A stretch of DNA of 64,000 nucleotides from Fischerella muscicola PCC 7414 (GTDB taxonomy: Bacteria; Cyanobacteriota; Cyanobacteriia; Cyanobacteriales; Nostocaceae), in NCBI RefSeq assembly GCF_000317205.1, contig NZ_AJLK01000125.1, positions 1 through 64,000 on the forward strand, read 5' to 3'. Shown here in pieces: positions 31,406 to 41,300 of the stretch (position 1 is the stretch's first letter; every line of letters starts with the position of its first letter). The notes beneath the pieces were generated by a model. That model saw only the letters and a list, made by a program, of their open reading frames with translations. It was not told where the DNA came from and searched no databases. Position numbers and translations under genes: made by a program.

Positions 31406-32893
31406 ATGAACATTGAACAAGCAAAGTTATATACAGATATTCAAGAGTTTTCTTTAGACGAAAACGATGCTATTTATCCGTTCAGCAAGAAACTAGCTAA
31501 AGAAAATGGTTGGAGTGCTGAATATACAAAACGGGCAATTGAGGAGTATAAAAAGTTTGCTTTTTTAGTGGTAGTTGCTGGACATACGGTGGTTCCATCA
31601 GAACAAGTCGATCAAGTTTGGCATCTGCATTTAACTTATACACATTCTTATTGGGACGAATTTTGTTCAAAAGTTTTACAAACACCACTGCATCACAACC
31701 CTACTCGGGGTGGTAGTGTTGAACTTCGTAAATTCCAAGATTTGTATATCAAAACTTTCGCAAGTTACGAGCGTTTTTTTGGGCAAACTCCACCACTAGA
31801 TATTTGGCCATTACCGCATATTCGCTTTAGTAATGATATGCATTTTGTGCGGGTGAATACTCAGGAAAACTGGGTTTTACCTAAAAATTTAGTGAAGTTG
31901 CCAAAGATAAATATAGCTCGTTTGTCACTGCGCCCTACAGGAAATTTATCGTTAATTTGGCTACCCCTATTTTCTTTGGGATTATTAGTAGCAAATAACG
32001 AGCCTTTGTTAGCAGCTTCTATTACCAATCCCCTGAATTTAAGCGGCCCTGATTTCCTCTGGTTTTACTTTTTGACGGTAATTATTACTTTTGTCCTAGC
32101 TAGAACTTTGCGTTGGTTTTTAAGTATATCTGCTAATAGTTCAGGTAGCGAATCTGACTCTCTCAATGGTTATGAATTAGCATATTTGGCTGGTGGTGCA
32201 TATCGGGCAGTAGATGCTGCGATCGCTAAACTTGTTCAAGACAAATATCTCACAGTTTCGGCGACAAGGCGTACTTTGCAGTTGGAAAATACTCTTTGTG
32301 CCAATAGTCATCCTTTAGAGAAATCAATCGCAGAAGCAATTACTGAGGAAAGTGTCAGTGGTACGAATTATGCTCCTATTGAAACTATCCGCAAAAGAGC
32401 CATATCTGCAACCAATTCAATGAGGCGAAACTTGGAAAACCAAGGTTTGCTGGTTAGTGATCGCCAAGCAAGGATGATTCAAATTGTGACTGCAATACCC
32501 GTCTTAGCAGTACTGCTATTGGGAATCAGCAAAATCTTTGTGGGGCTTTCCCGAGGGAAACCTGTAGGTTTTTTAATTGGAATGTGCATTGTGACGGCTT
32601 TTTTGGCGTTCTTGCTATTGCCTAAGCCACACCGTACTCGATTTGGCGATCGCACCCTCAATTACTATCGCTCATCTTACTCCCCTACCTCATCTGATAT
32701 TGCATTTGGTGTTGCTTTGTTTGGTAGTGCAGTCTTGGTAGGTTCTTTAGCAGATTTAAAACAAGCCCTCGTACCACCAAGCACTAGTAGTGGTGATGTT
32801 ACCAGTAGTGTTGGTAGTGGTTGTGGTGGTGGTTGCGGTGGTGGCTGTGGTGGTGGTTGTGGTGGTGGTTGTGGCGGCTGTGGTGGTGGTTGA
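31406..32893 (+). CDS. TIGR04222-like membrane protein with glycine/cysteine-rich tail
   Basis: A 495-residue protein. The N-terminal 130 residues (FPFSKKLAKENGWSAEYT-like start, then VVPSEQVDQVWHLHLTYTHSYWDEFC) resemble the cytosolic domain of glycine-rich-domain proteins, with a His-rich HLHLTYTHSYW segment. Membrane helices lie at about 195-215, 225-240, 370-390 and 400-420. The C-terminus is a CGGGCGGGCGGG repeat of about 30 residues, a hallmark of the TIGR04222 family. Start chosen at the second of two ATGs (31406) because AGGA is better spaced. Only 14 bp separate it from the NfeD-like gene, so the two are probably cotranscribed. Confidence 0.8.
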   Translation: MNIEQAKLYTDIQEFSLDENDAIYPFSKKLAKENGWSAEYTKRAIEEYKKFAFLVVVAGHTVVPSEQVDQVWHLHLTYTHSYWDEFCSKVLQTPLHHNPTRGGSVELRKFQDLYIKTFASYERFFGQTPPLDIWPLPHIRFSNDMHFVRVNTQENWVLPKNLVKLPKINIARLSLRPTGNLSLIWLPLFSLGLLVANNEPLLAASITNPLNLSGPDFLWFYFLTVIITFVLARTLRWFLSISANSSGSESDSLNGYELAYLAGGAYRAVDAAIAKLVQDKYLTVSATRRTLQLENTLCANSHPLEKSIAEAITEESVSGTNYAPIETIRKRAISATNSMRRNLENQGLLVSDRQARMIQIVTAIPVLAVLLLGISKIFVGLSRGKPVGFLIGMCIVTAFLAFLLLPKPHRTRFGDRTLNYYRSSYSPTSSDIAFGVALFGSAVLVGSLADLKQALVPPSTSSGDVTSSVGSGCGGGCGGGCGGGCGGGCGGCGGG

Positions 32894-32907
32894 TTTGAAA
32901 TAGTTTT

Positions 32908-33228
32908 ATGAAAAATTCCATTTTGATAATTACTGGTATTGCAGTCGCCTTGGGGATTTTGGCTGGTGCGTTTATAGTTGTATTGATTTTTTTGCAACGC
33001 CGACGCCTCGCGATCGATAGCCTTGTACGCACGGATAATATCGTCGGTTGTTACGGAACTGTGGAAATTCCTCTCAACCGCAGCAGCCCCGGAAAAATCC
33101 GCGTTAATCTCAAAGGTTCCTTAGTAGATTTTGTCGCCCTCACCGATGAAACTCAACAATTTCACCAAGGCGATCGCGTTGTTGTTGTGAGGATGAAGGG
33201 TAATAAGGTGTGGGTGGTGGGGGTGTGA
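32908..33228 (+). CDS. NfeD-like membrane protein (C-terminal OB domain)
   Basis: A 106-residue protein with one membrane helix (about 7-28) and a C-terminal beta-barrel-like segment (IVGCYGTVEIPLNRSSPGKIRV...FHQGDRVVVVRMKGNKVWVV) of the NfeD OB-fold type. NfeD-like proteins are partners of flotillins/SPFH proteins in membrane microdomains; two SPFH genes follow at 33561 and 35069. This context strengthens the call. A short form without the N-terminal protease domain. Confidence 0.8.
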   Translation: MKNSILIITGIAVALGILAGAFIVVLIFLQRRRLAIDSLVRTDNIVGCYGTVEIPLNRSSPGKIRVNLKGSLVDFVALTDETQQFHQGDRVVVVRMKGNKVWVVGV

Positions 33229-33356
33229 GGGTGGGGAGATGGGGAGATGGGGAGGTGGGGAGATGGGGAGGTGGGGAACTCACCGGCCCCCACTCCCTGT
33301 CGGTCGTGGGGATTAGGGGCAGTGGGGAGATGGGGAGTGGGGGGAGTGTGAGGAGA

Positions 33357-33503
33357 TTTCGGGTTTTAGATTAGAATTTTCAGGTTTCAAATTCAAACTT
33401 TCGGGTTTTAGATTAGAACCTTCGGGTTTTAGATTAGAATTTTCGGGTTTCAAATTAGAACTTTCGGGTTTCAAACTAGAACTTTCGGGTTTCAAACTAG
33501 AAC
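33357..33503. repeat. 21-bp tandem repeat, seven units
   Basis: Seven consecutive 21-bp units of the form TTTCGGGTTTTAGATTAGAA with base changes. As 21 is a multiple of three it would encode repeating heptapeptides (KPESSNL) on the minus strand, but no start or domain supports a gene. The rest of the 33229-33560 spacer is GGGGAGATGGG low-complexity. Confidence 0.9.
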
Positions 33504-33560
33504 TTTCAAGATTGTGAATCGGTTAACTACCAACCAACAACCACCAACCAACAACTAACT

Positions 33561-34892
33561 ATGAAAACTATCGCAACTGTACAAGTCGGGCAAATTCCAG
33601 CTGATCGGCCTGTCACAACAAATAAAGATAATGAAATAGAAGGATTACTATTTACTAGTCTTCCCATTGCTGCTTCTATTTTTGGTGCTATTGCTATTGT
33701 CTGGTTTTTGAAGTCGTTTTTGTGTATTTGCAAGCCTAATGAAGTTTTGATTCTTTCGGGGCGCAAATGGCGAAACAAGGATGGACAACAAGTAGGTTAT
33801 CGGGTATTGGTAGGTGGGCGTGCGATCCGAATTCCGATTGTGGAAACTGTCAAACGGATGGATGTAACAACAATGCCTGTGCGCGTGGAGGTACGAAACG
33901 CCTATGCTAAAGGGGGGACACCTTTAAATATTCAAGCGATCGCCAATGTGAAAATTTCCACTGATCCGGCGGTAGTAGGTAATGCGATCGAACGTTTTTT
34001 AGATCGCGATCGCTCAGAATTAGCACGTGTTTCTCGCGAAACTTTAGAAGGATATTTGCGGGGTGTTGTGGCTACCCTCACACCCGAAGAACTCAACGAA
34101 GATAGACTAAGTTTTGCTGAACGTATCGCTTCTGATGTCAGTCGTGATTTAGCGAAACTGGGATTACAACTTGATACTTTGAAAATTCAAAGTGTGTCTG
34201 ATGATGTCGATTATCTCAAATCCTTGGGACGCAAGCAAATAGCCTTGATTTTGAGAGATGCAGAAATTGCCGAATCAGATGCGATCGCTCAAGCCGAACA
34301 AGTGGAAGCCCAATGTGAAGAACACGCCCAAGTTGCCAAAACCCAAGACAGAATCATTGTTTTGGAAAAAGAAAACGAACTGCGTAAAATCAAAGCCAAG
34401 TTAGAACAAAAAGCCCGTTCCGAAGAAGAAATTACCAAAGCCGCAGCCCAAGAAAAGAAAGCTAAAGCCGAACAAGCACTGCAAGCACTACGGGCAGAAT
34501 TAGAACGTCTGCGTTTAGAAGCAGATACAGTTTTGCCAGCCCTCGCTCAATCTCAAGCCCAAGAACTTCATGCTAGAGGTGAAGCCGCCGCTTTGGAAGA
34601 AAATGCTAAAGCAGCAGCTTTAGTCAACGATATTCTTTCCCAAGTTTGGCAGCAAACAGGAACAGAAGCAGGCAAGTTGTTCTTAATTCAACAAATTGAA
34701 ATGGTATTACAAGAAGCAGTGCAAATTCCCCAGCGAATTCAAATCGATAAAGTGAATGTGGTTGACAACGGTGATGGTAAATCTTTGGCTAGTTTGGTGA
34801 ATGTTTATCCAGAGATTGTGTTGCAGTTTTTAGAGAATGTGAATCGGACTTTGGGAATTGATGTAACAGGAACTCTTAATCAGGATAGGTAA
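33561..34892 (+). CDS. Flotillin/SPFH-domain protein 1
   Basis: A 443-residue protein. Residues about 26-55 hold a membrane segment (LFTSLPIAASIFGAIAIVWFL), then the SPFH/band 7 domain (PNEVLILSGRKWRNKDG...RIPIVETVKRMDVTTMPVRVEVRNAYAKGGTPLNIQAIANVKI), then a long coiled coil rich in Ala/Glu/Lys (about 250-360). Flotillins organise membrane microdomains. The NfeD-like gene just upstream and a second SPFH gene downstream support a functional set. The final part LDKVNVVDNGDGKSLASLV matches the flotillin C-terminus. Confidence 0.92.
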   Translation: MKTIATVQVGQIPADRPVTTNKDNEIEGLLFTSLPIAASIFGAIAIVWFLKSFLCICKPNEVLILSGRKWRNKDGQQVGYRVLVGGRAIRIPIVETVKRMDVTTMPVRVEVRNAYAKGGTPLNIQAIANVKISTDPAVVGNAIERFLDRDRSELARVSRETLEGYLRGVVATLTPEELNEDRLSFAERIASDVSRDLAKLGLQLDTLKIQSVSDDVDYLKSLGRKQIALILRDAEIAESDAIAQAEQVEAQCEEHAQVAKTQDRIIVLEKENELRKIKAKLEQKARSEEEITKAAAQEKKAKAEQALQALRAELERLRLEADTVLPALAQSQAQELHARGEAAALEENAKAAALVNDILSQVWQQTGTEAGKLFLIQQIEMVLQEAVQIPQRIQIDKVNVVDNGDGKSLASLVNVYPEIVLQFLENVNRTLGIDVTGTLNQDR

Positions 34893-35068
34893 ATTTTTTG
34901 GACAACAAAATTCTCTTTTACCTCTTTTCTCTGTGTTCTCTGCGCCTCTGCGGTTAAATAAATAATTTTTGAACCGCAGAGACACAGAGTACGCAGAGAG
35001 AAAAGATGAGAAATTTTATGACTCAGATTGACAAAGTTATTTCTCATTTCTCATGAAGGAAAAATATC
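34893..35068. repeat. Spacer with CTCTGCG inverted repeat
   Basis: CTCTGCGCCTCTGCGGTTAA is mirrored by AACCGCAGAGACACAGAG around 34942-35000, forming a long hairpin. The same inverted repeat type appears at 7418-7486. Could be a 3' hairpin of the upstream SPFH gene, but no T-tract. Confidence 0.6.
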
Positions 35069-36346
35069 ATGGAAATTATTGCTTTACTACTCGGAATATT
35101 TGGTACTGGTACTGCTGCTGGTTGGTGGGTAATTCGCAATTTGTACTATATTTGTCAGCCCAGTGAGGTGTTGATTTTCGCTGGTAGTCGTACTCCTACA
35201 GGTGATGGCAATTCGGTAGGATACCGTTTGGTAAAAGGCGGAAGTGGGATTCAAATTCCCCTGATTGAAAAGACTTTCCGCATGGATTTAACTAATATGA
35301 TTATTGAATTGCGGGTGGTAAATGCCTTTTCTAAAGGTGGTATTCCTTTGACGGTAGAAGGGGTAGCGAATATTAAAATTGCTGGCGAAGAACCAATTAT
35401 TTACAATGCGATCGAGCGATTGTTAGGTAAAACTCGTAAAGATATTGAACAGTTAGCGAAGGAAACGTTGGAAGGAAATTTACGGGGGGTGTTGGCGAAT
35501 CTCACACCGGAACAAGTGAATGAAGATAAGATTACTTTTGCGAAAACTTTGTTGGAAGAGGCGGAGGATGATTTAGAAAAGTTGGGATTGGTTTTGGATA
35601 ATTTGCAAATTAAAAATATTTCTGATGAGGTGCGTTATTTAGATTCAATTGGACGCAAGCAGCAGGCGGAGTTGTTACGAGATGCGCGGATAGCGGAAGC
35701 ACAAGCCAAAGCGGAAGCGATTATTAAGGCTTCGGAAAACGATCGCATCACTAAGTTAAGACAAATTGAACGCGATTTGGAGGTGGCGAAGGCGGAGGCG
35801 GAACGTAGAGTTAGAGATGCACTAACAAAACGAACCGCAATGGTGGCGGAAGTAGAAGCGGTAGTCAATGCAGAGATTGCGCGGGTACAAGCAGAGGTGG
35901 CGGTACAAACTGAACGGATTAAACAGGTGGAAAAGCAATTGCAAGCTGATGTGATTGCGCCAGCCGCAGCCGCATGTCAGCAAGCGATCGCGAAAGCGAA
36001 GGGTGATGCAGCCAGAATTATCGAAGATGGCAAGGCGCAAGCCTCAGGTACAAAACGTTTGGCTGAATCTTGGCAAAATGCTGGTACGGCGGCGCGAGAA
36101 ATATTCCTATTCCAGAAGTTGGAACCATTGTTGAAAATGATGGCTGCGGGAGTTCCGCAAGTGGAAGTAGAAAATTTGACTGTGATTGATGCTGCTAATG
36201 GCGGTAATGTGCCAAAACTTGCATCTTTATTAGAACAGTTACGCCAGACTACTGGTATAGATATCAGTAAGGCGATTAATGAATTCAAGGGTGACGGGAA
36301 AAGTCTGATTCCGGAAGTGAAATCAAATCTGGATAAACGCCCATAG
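35069..36346 (+). CDS. Flotillin/SPFH-domain protein 2
   Basis: A 425-residue paralogue of the 33561 product: short membrane anchor (LLLGIFGTGTAAGWWVI), SPFH domain (PSEVLIFAGSRTPTGDGNSVGYRLVKGGSGIQIPLIEKTFRMDLTNMIIEL), and a long Ala/Glu/Lys coiled coil, ending in VIDAANGGNVPKLASLLEQLRQTTG. AAGGAAAA precedes the ATG. The two SPFH proteins probably form heteromeric assemblies in the membrane as known for flotillins. Their separation of about 180 bp makes cotranscription plausible but not certain. Confidence 0.92.
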   Translation: MEIIALLLGIFGTGTAAGWWVIRNLYYICQPSEVLIFAGSRTPTGDGNSVGYRLVKGGSGIQIPLIEKTFRMDLTNMIIELRVVNAFSKGGIPLTVEGVANIKIAGEEPIIYNAIERLLGKTRKDIEQLAKETLEGNLRGVLANLTPEQVNEDKITFAKTLLEEAEDDLEKLGLVLDNLQIKNISDEVRYLDSIGRKQQAELLRDARIAEAQAKAEAIIKASENDRITKLRQIERDLEVAKAEAERRVRDALTKRTAMVAEVEAVVNAEIARVQAEVAVQTERIKQVEKQLQADVIAPAAAACQQAIAKAKGDAARIIEDGKAQASGTKRLAESWQNAGTAAREIFLFQKLEPLLKMMAAGVPQVEVENLTVIDAANGGNVPKLASLLEQLRQTTGIDISKAINEFKGDGKSLIPEVKSNLDKRP

Positions 36347-36402
36347 AAACTGTAGCAATAGGTTGAGCCAAGACTGTTAAAAGTTAACCAATCCTTTACA
36401 GT

Positions 36403-37050
36403 ATGGATGAATTCAAAGCGCAAATCCTCCAACTTGTTCAAGAAGCTTGTCAGCATCCAAGAGGCAGTTTAGAACGCAAAAGGAAACTGAATCAAATTAT
36501 TTATCTGATTCAAAAATCGGGTAGACTTTTGCGATGTACAGGTGTACCTGATGTAGAGGAAGCCTTTCAGAAAACCTGGATATATTTTTGCCAAAATCTC
36601 TGTGAAGCAACTACTGCGAGGAATCCCTATGATCCCGAACAAGGTTGTGTGATTAGCTGGTTAAATGGTTACTTGTATTATCGTATTAAAGAAATTAGTC
36701 AGAGAAATAAAGAAGAGAAAAACAGAAGAATTAATCCCTCCTTAGGAGAAAATGGTGAAGCAATAGATCCTTTAGATATGATTCCCGCACCACCAGAACC
36801 ATCACCTATGCTCAAGGAAATTCGGGAATGGCTCACAAATCAAACCAGTAGATTACGGCGTATTCATATTAGCGATCGCCCGGATGTTAACTGTCAAGTT
36901 TTGATTGAACGCCGCTTTCTTTTGGAAGTTGCTTGGAAAGATTTATCGCAAGATTTTGGTGTCCCTATACCGACTCTCAGCAATTTCTACCAAAAAAAAT
37001 GTCTGCCTTTGCTAGAAGAGTTTTGTAAATCCCAAGGCTATCTTGATTAA
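36403..37050 (+). CDS. Sigma-70-like factor, small and divergent
   Basis: A 215-residue protein. Residues about 40-100 read like sigma region 2 (VPDVEEAFQKTWIYFCQNLCEAT...YDPEQGCVISWLNGYLYYRIKEISQRNKEEK), and the C-terminal 60 residues (LLEVAWKDLSQDFGVPIPTLSNFYQKKCLPLLEEFCKSQGYL) look like region 4. It is part of a family of short sigma-like proteins that in Nostocales are typically followed by DUF1822 genes. It may recruit polymerase to its own target genes. The next gene (DUF1822) starts 27 bp downstream, and the CHAT receptor gene follows. Confidence 0.75.
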   Translation: MDEFKAQILQLVQEACQHPRGSLERKRKLNQIIYLIQKSGRLLRCTGVPDVEEAFQKTWIYFCQNLCEATTARNPYDPEQGCVISWLNGYLYYRIKEISQRNKEEKNRRINPSLGENGEAIDPLDMIPAPPEPSPMLKEIREWLTNQTSRLRRIHISDRPDVNCQVLIERRFLLEVAWKDLSQDFGVPIPTLSNFYQKKCLPLLEEFCKSQGYLD

Positions 37051-37077
37051 TAGTTTTTGAAGTTTGAATCTACAACT

Positions 37078-38235
37078 ATGAATTACTTAACTGAACGTCA
37101 AAATATATCTATCCCTATTCCTGAAGAATTCCGCGAAAATGCTCTTAAATTTGCCAGAGAACAACCAACACAAACCCGAGCAAGACAAGTATATTTAAAT
37201 ACTTTAGCTGTCCAGGTAGTTAATACCTATTTGCAAATGCTAGATATTCCCACAGATTTAGAGTCTAGCTATAGTTTGCATCCTTACCGCAGATTAATTG
37301 ATGATGTCGCCGATTTAGTGTTAACTGGGATAGGACACTTAGAATGTCGAGCCATTCGCACAGGCGATCGCATTTGTTATATTCCACCAGAAGTTTGGAA
37401 TGATCGCATTGGTTATGTGGTTGTCGAAATTAATCAAACTTGTACAGAAGGTAAAATTTGGGGATTTTTGCCTAATGTCACAACATCGGAAATTGATATT
37501 AACCAGTTACAGCCATTAGATGAATTAATAGAGCGATCGCATCTAGTTTCTTTAAGAGCATGGCTAGAGAATATTTACACAACCGAGTGGCAAACAGTTG
37601 AAGAATTTACTCGTAAAAGAAAACCTCAATTTGCTTTTCGTTCTATTAAACGTGTTAGAGGATTGAAATTAGAATCACAAGATATTGTTTGGCAAATTAT
37701 TGAGCAATTTTACCCCAATCATAGTTGGCAAAAAGGTTTACCATCCAAGTTCATGCCAAAAAAATTCAACAATCGTTGTGAAAAAATTGAGGTAAATAAT
37801 AATAGTATTATTTCCTCTGAACTTCTGGATATTTTAGTTCATTTAATTAAAACAACTGAAGATGAAGAAACACGTTGGACTCTTGCGGAAATTTTGTGGA
37901 CTCTACAACCGAACCACCCTGCTGTGACTGCCAGACGCATTATGGATTTGGGAATGCAATTAGATGGTAGTGCTGTAGCTTTGATGGTAGCAGTTTTACC
38001 AAAACCAGATCAAACAGTTGCTGTGCTATTACGAGTTTATCCTATGAATCATGCTTATTTACCATTAGGTTTACAATTAGCAGGATTATATGAGGATGGA
38101 CAAGCATTTTTAGAAGTTCAGGCTAGAGGAGATGATGACTATATTCAATTAAAATTTTGTGCAGAATTCGCTGAGAGATTTCGAGTTAGGGTTAGTTTAA
38201 ATGATGCAATGATTACAGAAAATTTTGTCATTTAG
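37078..38235 (+). CDS. DUF1822 family protein
   Basis: A 385-residue protein of the cyanobacterial DUF1822 family: ISIPIPEEFRENALKFAREQP at the start, YLNTLAVQVVNTYLQMLDI, GDRICYIPPEVWNDRIGYVVVEI and WGFLPNV are the family blocks. No enzyme motif recognised. It is regularly encoded after a small sigma-like gene, suggesting it works with it (possibly as an anti-sigma or regulatory partner; inference). Start at ATG 37078; an upstream TTG at 37057 would add seven residues. A CHAT-domain receptor gene follows 138 bp later. Confidence 0.85.
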   Translation: MNYLTERQNISIPIPEEFRENALKFAREQPTQTRARQVYLNTLAVQVVNTYLQMLDIPTDLESSYSLHPYRRLIDDVADLVLTGIGHLECRAIRTGDRICYIPPEVWNDRIGYVVVEINQTCTEGKIWGFLPNVTTSEIDINQLQPLDELIERSHLVSLRAWLENIYTTEWQTVEEFTRKRKPQFAFRSIKRVRGLKLESQDIVWQIIEQFYPNHSWQKGLPSKFMPKKFNNRCEKIEVNNNSIISSELLDILVHLIKTTEDEETRWTLAEILWTLQPNHPAVTARRIMDLGMQLDGSAVALMVAVLPKPDQTVAVLLRVYPMNHAYLPLGLQLAGLYEDGQAFLEVQARGDDDYIQLKFCAEFAERFRVRVSLNDAMITENFVI

Positions 38236-38373
38236 ATATGGATTATTGGATCTGGTACATAAATGATTTTTTTAATCGAACACAGTGCAAGGCGATGAAC
38301 ACAGATAGATTATTCGTTAGCTATTGGGTGGTGATTTCTAGCCATGACATTACGTTAAACATTAAGTTATCAA

Positions 38374-41300
38374 GTGGTGGTAAATGTGGTTAAGCAGGTT
38401 AAACTAGTCATTTTTGAAATAGGAGAGGGTTCTTTCGAGAGGGGATTTCCTGTCAAAGTGAGAATTGGCGAAACTGGTAAGCCTCATACTGCTGAGATTT
38501 CCGGGAGATTACCACCTGCACCAGAATTTCCGACAACATACACTGCATGGCAATCTATTTATGAAAAATTGCCAGCAGATTGGTTGATTATTCTTCCTAA
38601 AAATCAGATTACAAACTTTTCTAGTAAAGATGCTTGTAATCAAGCAGCTAAAGAATTTCAAGATAGTTTTAATGCTTGGTTAAATCAAGCGCCTGTTTTA
38701 GAAATAGAGCGACAATTATCAAGACAAATTGGAAATTCCGAAGATGTTCGCTTTATTTTACAGACTCAAGATTCATTACTGCGGAGATTACCTTGGCATT
38801 TGTGGGGTTTTTTCTCTACTAGCCATCCGCAAGCAGAAATAGTCATTAGTTCAGAATACGAACCATCAACAAAGCAACTGAAAGCACCAGTCAAAGTTTT
38901 GGCAATTTTAGGTAGTAACCAGGAGATTAATCTCGATCAAGATTTATATTTTCTCAAAAATTTACCGGGTGCAAAAGTTAAAGCATTAATAGAACCTACA
39001 CGCCGTCAACTAATTGAAAATTTGAGAACTCAACCTTGGGATATTTTATTTTTTGCCGGACATAGTATCAGTAAAGAGGGTGACAGTTGGGGAGAAATTC
39101 AAATTAATGCCGACGAGAGCTATTTATCATTACGAAATTTACGTTACTCTCTTAGGTATGCAGTCAGACAGGGATTAAAATTGGCAATTTTTAACTCTTG
39201 TGATGGATTGGGATTAGCACGCAATTTAGCTGATTTACGCATTCCTTACACAATTGTCATGCGAGAACCTGTACCTGATATTATTGCTCAAGAGTTTTTG
39301 AAATATTTTCTGACTGCATTTACTAGTGGTGAATCTTTATATGCGTCTGTAAATCAAGCACGGGAACGCCTATATGAGGAGTGGGAAAGAGACTATCCTT
39401 GTGCTTCTTGGCTACCTGTAATTTTTCAGAATCCAGCTGCGACGGAATTAAAATATCCCCGAATTCTAAACTGGAAAGAAAAGGCTTACCGAATAGTTCT
39501 TTTCACAGTTTCACTGGGGTGTGTTGGTGCAGTTTTGTGGCGTGGGATTGATGAAATTAATTTCCGTAATCGGTTTAGTGATGGCGATAAAATTTTAGTA
39601 AAAACAGTTTCGACTGACTATAAAAAGCAAGGAGTGCAAGCATTATCATGGAAAAATTATCATCAAGCAGTTAGTAAATTCAAACTTTCTTTAAAACAAA
39701 AATCTAATGATCCGGAATCATTAATATATTTGAATAATGCTAAAATCGGCAATCAAGAAGTATTGACGATCGCAGTTGTGGTTCCTATTGGTACGAATCC
39801 TGATGTCGCACAGGAAATTTTGCGGGGTGTAGCACAAGCTCAAGATGAAATTAACCGTAGAGGTGGTATTGATGGTAAGTTACTCAAAGTTGAAATAGCT
39901 AATGATGATAACAATCCTACTATTGCTCAAAGGGTTGCTAACAGATTTGTCCAGAATCAAAATATCTTAGCAGTAATCGGACATAACAGTAGTGATGCTA
40001 GCGTCCCTGCTGCTAATATTTATCAAGCAGGAAAATTGGTGATGATTTCACCAACTAGTACTTCTCCATTGGTAACTAACCCCGAAAACCGATCTGCTGG
40101 GAGTTATATCTACAGAACTGTAATTAGAAATGATGTCATTGCCGAAACTTTAGCCGAGTATGCAAAAAAAGAAGGCAAAACTCGCGTTGCTATCTGTCGT
40201 GATTCTCAAGCAAAAGATCAGTCTTATGAACCAGCAATAGCTTCAGCACTGAGCAAAAATGATATTCAGTTAATTGATATTCACTGCGATTTAGCAGCAA
40301 AGAATTTTCAGCCAGAATTTGCCATTGAACGTGCGCTCAAAGTCCAAGCAAATAGTATATTTCTCAATCCCCATGTTGACAGAATTGACAAAGCTATAGA
40401 GATTGCTAAAGTCAATCAAGGCAAATTAATGCTTTTTGGCAGTCACAGTATGCAAACTCAAAAAACTCTTAAGGCAGGTAAAGCTGTTAACGGTTTAGTG
40501 ATGGCTGTTTCTTGGCACACTGACGCTTCTGCTAATAAAAAATTTGTTAAAGATGCCTATAAACTTTGGAATGATCCAAATTCTATCACTTGGCGTACAG
40601 CAAATGCCTACGATGCTACAAATGCGATCGCTCAAGCCCTAATTCAAAAAGATAACACCAGAGACGGCATCCAACAAGCTTTATCTGGTGGTTTTGCTTT
40701 AGAAGGTGCTACGGGAACTATGCAATTTTCACCTTGGGGCGATCGCATCGGTACGGCGGTGTTAGTGGAAGTTAAACCCGATCCCAAAAATCCTAGTAAC
40801 TATAGTTTTGTACTCAAAGACTCTGTTTTTAATCGTATTAGCTTGGGAGATAAAATTTTAGCTCAAGATACACAACCTAGTAACGAGAAAAAAGCAGGTA
40901 TACAAGCTTTTGCAGCAGAGAAATATGAGGTAGCAATCGCATATTTTCAAAAATCTCTGCAAAATATGCCCAATGATCCCGAAACACGCATATACTTACA
41001 AAATGCCCTTGCTGCTCGTCATGGCAAAGTTTTAAAAATTGCTGTCAGTGTCCCGATTGGTAGTAATCCCAATGTTGCCAGAGAAATACTTCAAGGTGTA
41101 GCTCAAGCTCAAGATGAAGTTAATAATAAAGGTGGTATTCAAGGATATTTGTTGCAGATAGAAATAGCAAATGACGATAACAATCCTGATATTGCCAGAA
41201 AAATTGCTAACTATTTTGTCAGCCACAAGCAAATTCTAGCAGTTATTGCTCATAATGCTTCCGATGCTTCTGTAGCAGCCTGTGAAATTTATCAAAAAGG

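Noticed and set aside
32677-33032. Pro/His-rich minus-strand open frames
   Set aside because: They are the reverse reading of the glycine/cysteine repeat tail of the TIGR04222-like gene.
34942-35000. Possible terminator of the first flotillin gene
   Set aside because: The inverted repeat is long but imperfect and has no T-tract; it belongs to a dispersed CTCTGCG repeat type also found near 7.4 kb.
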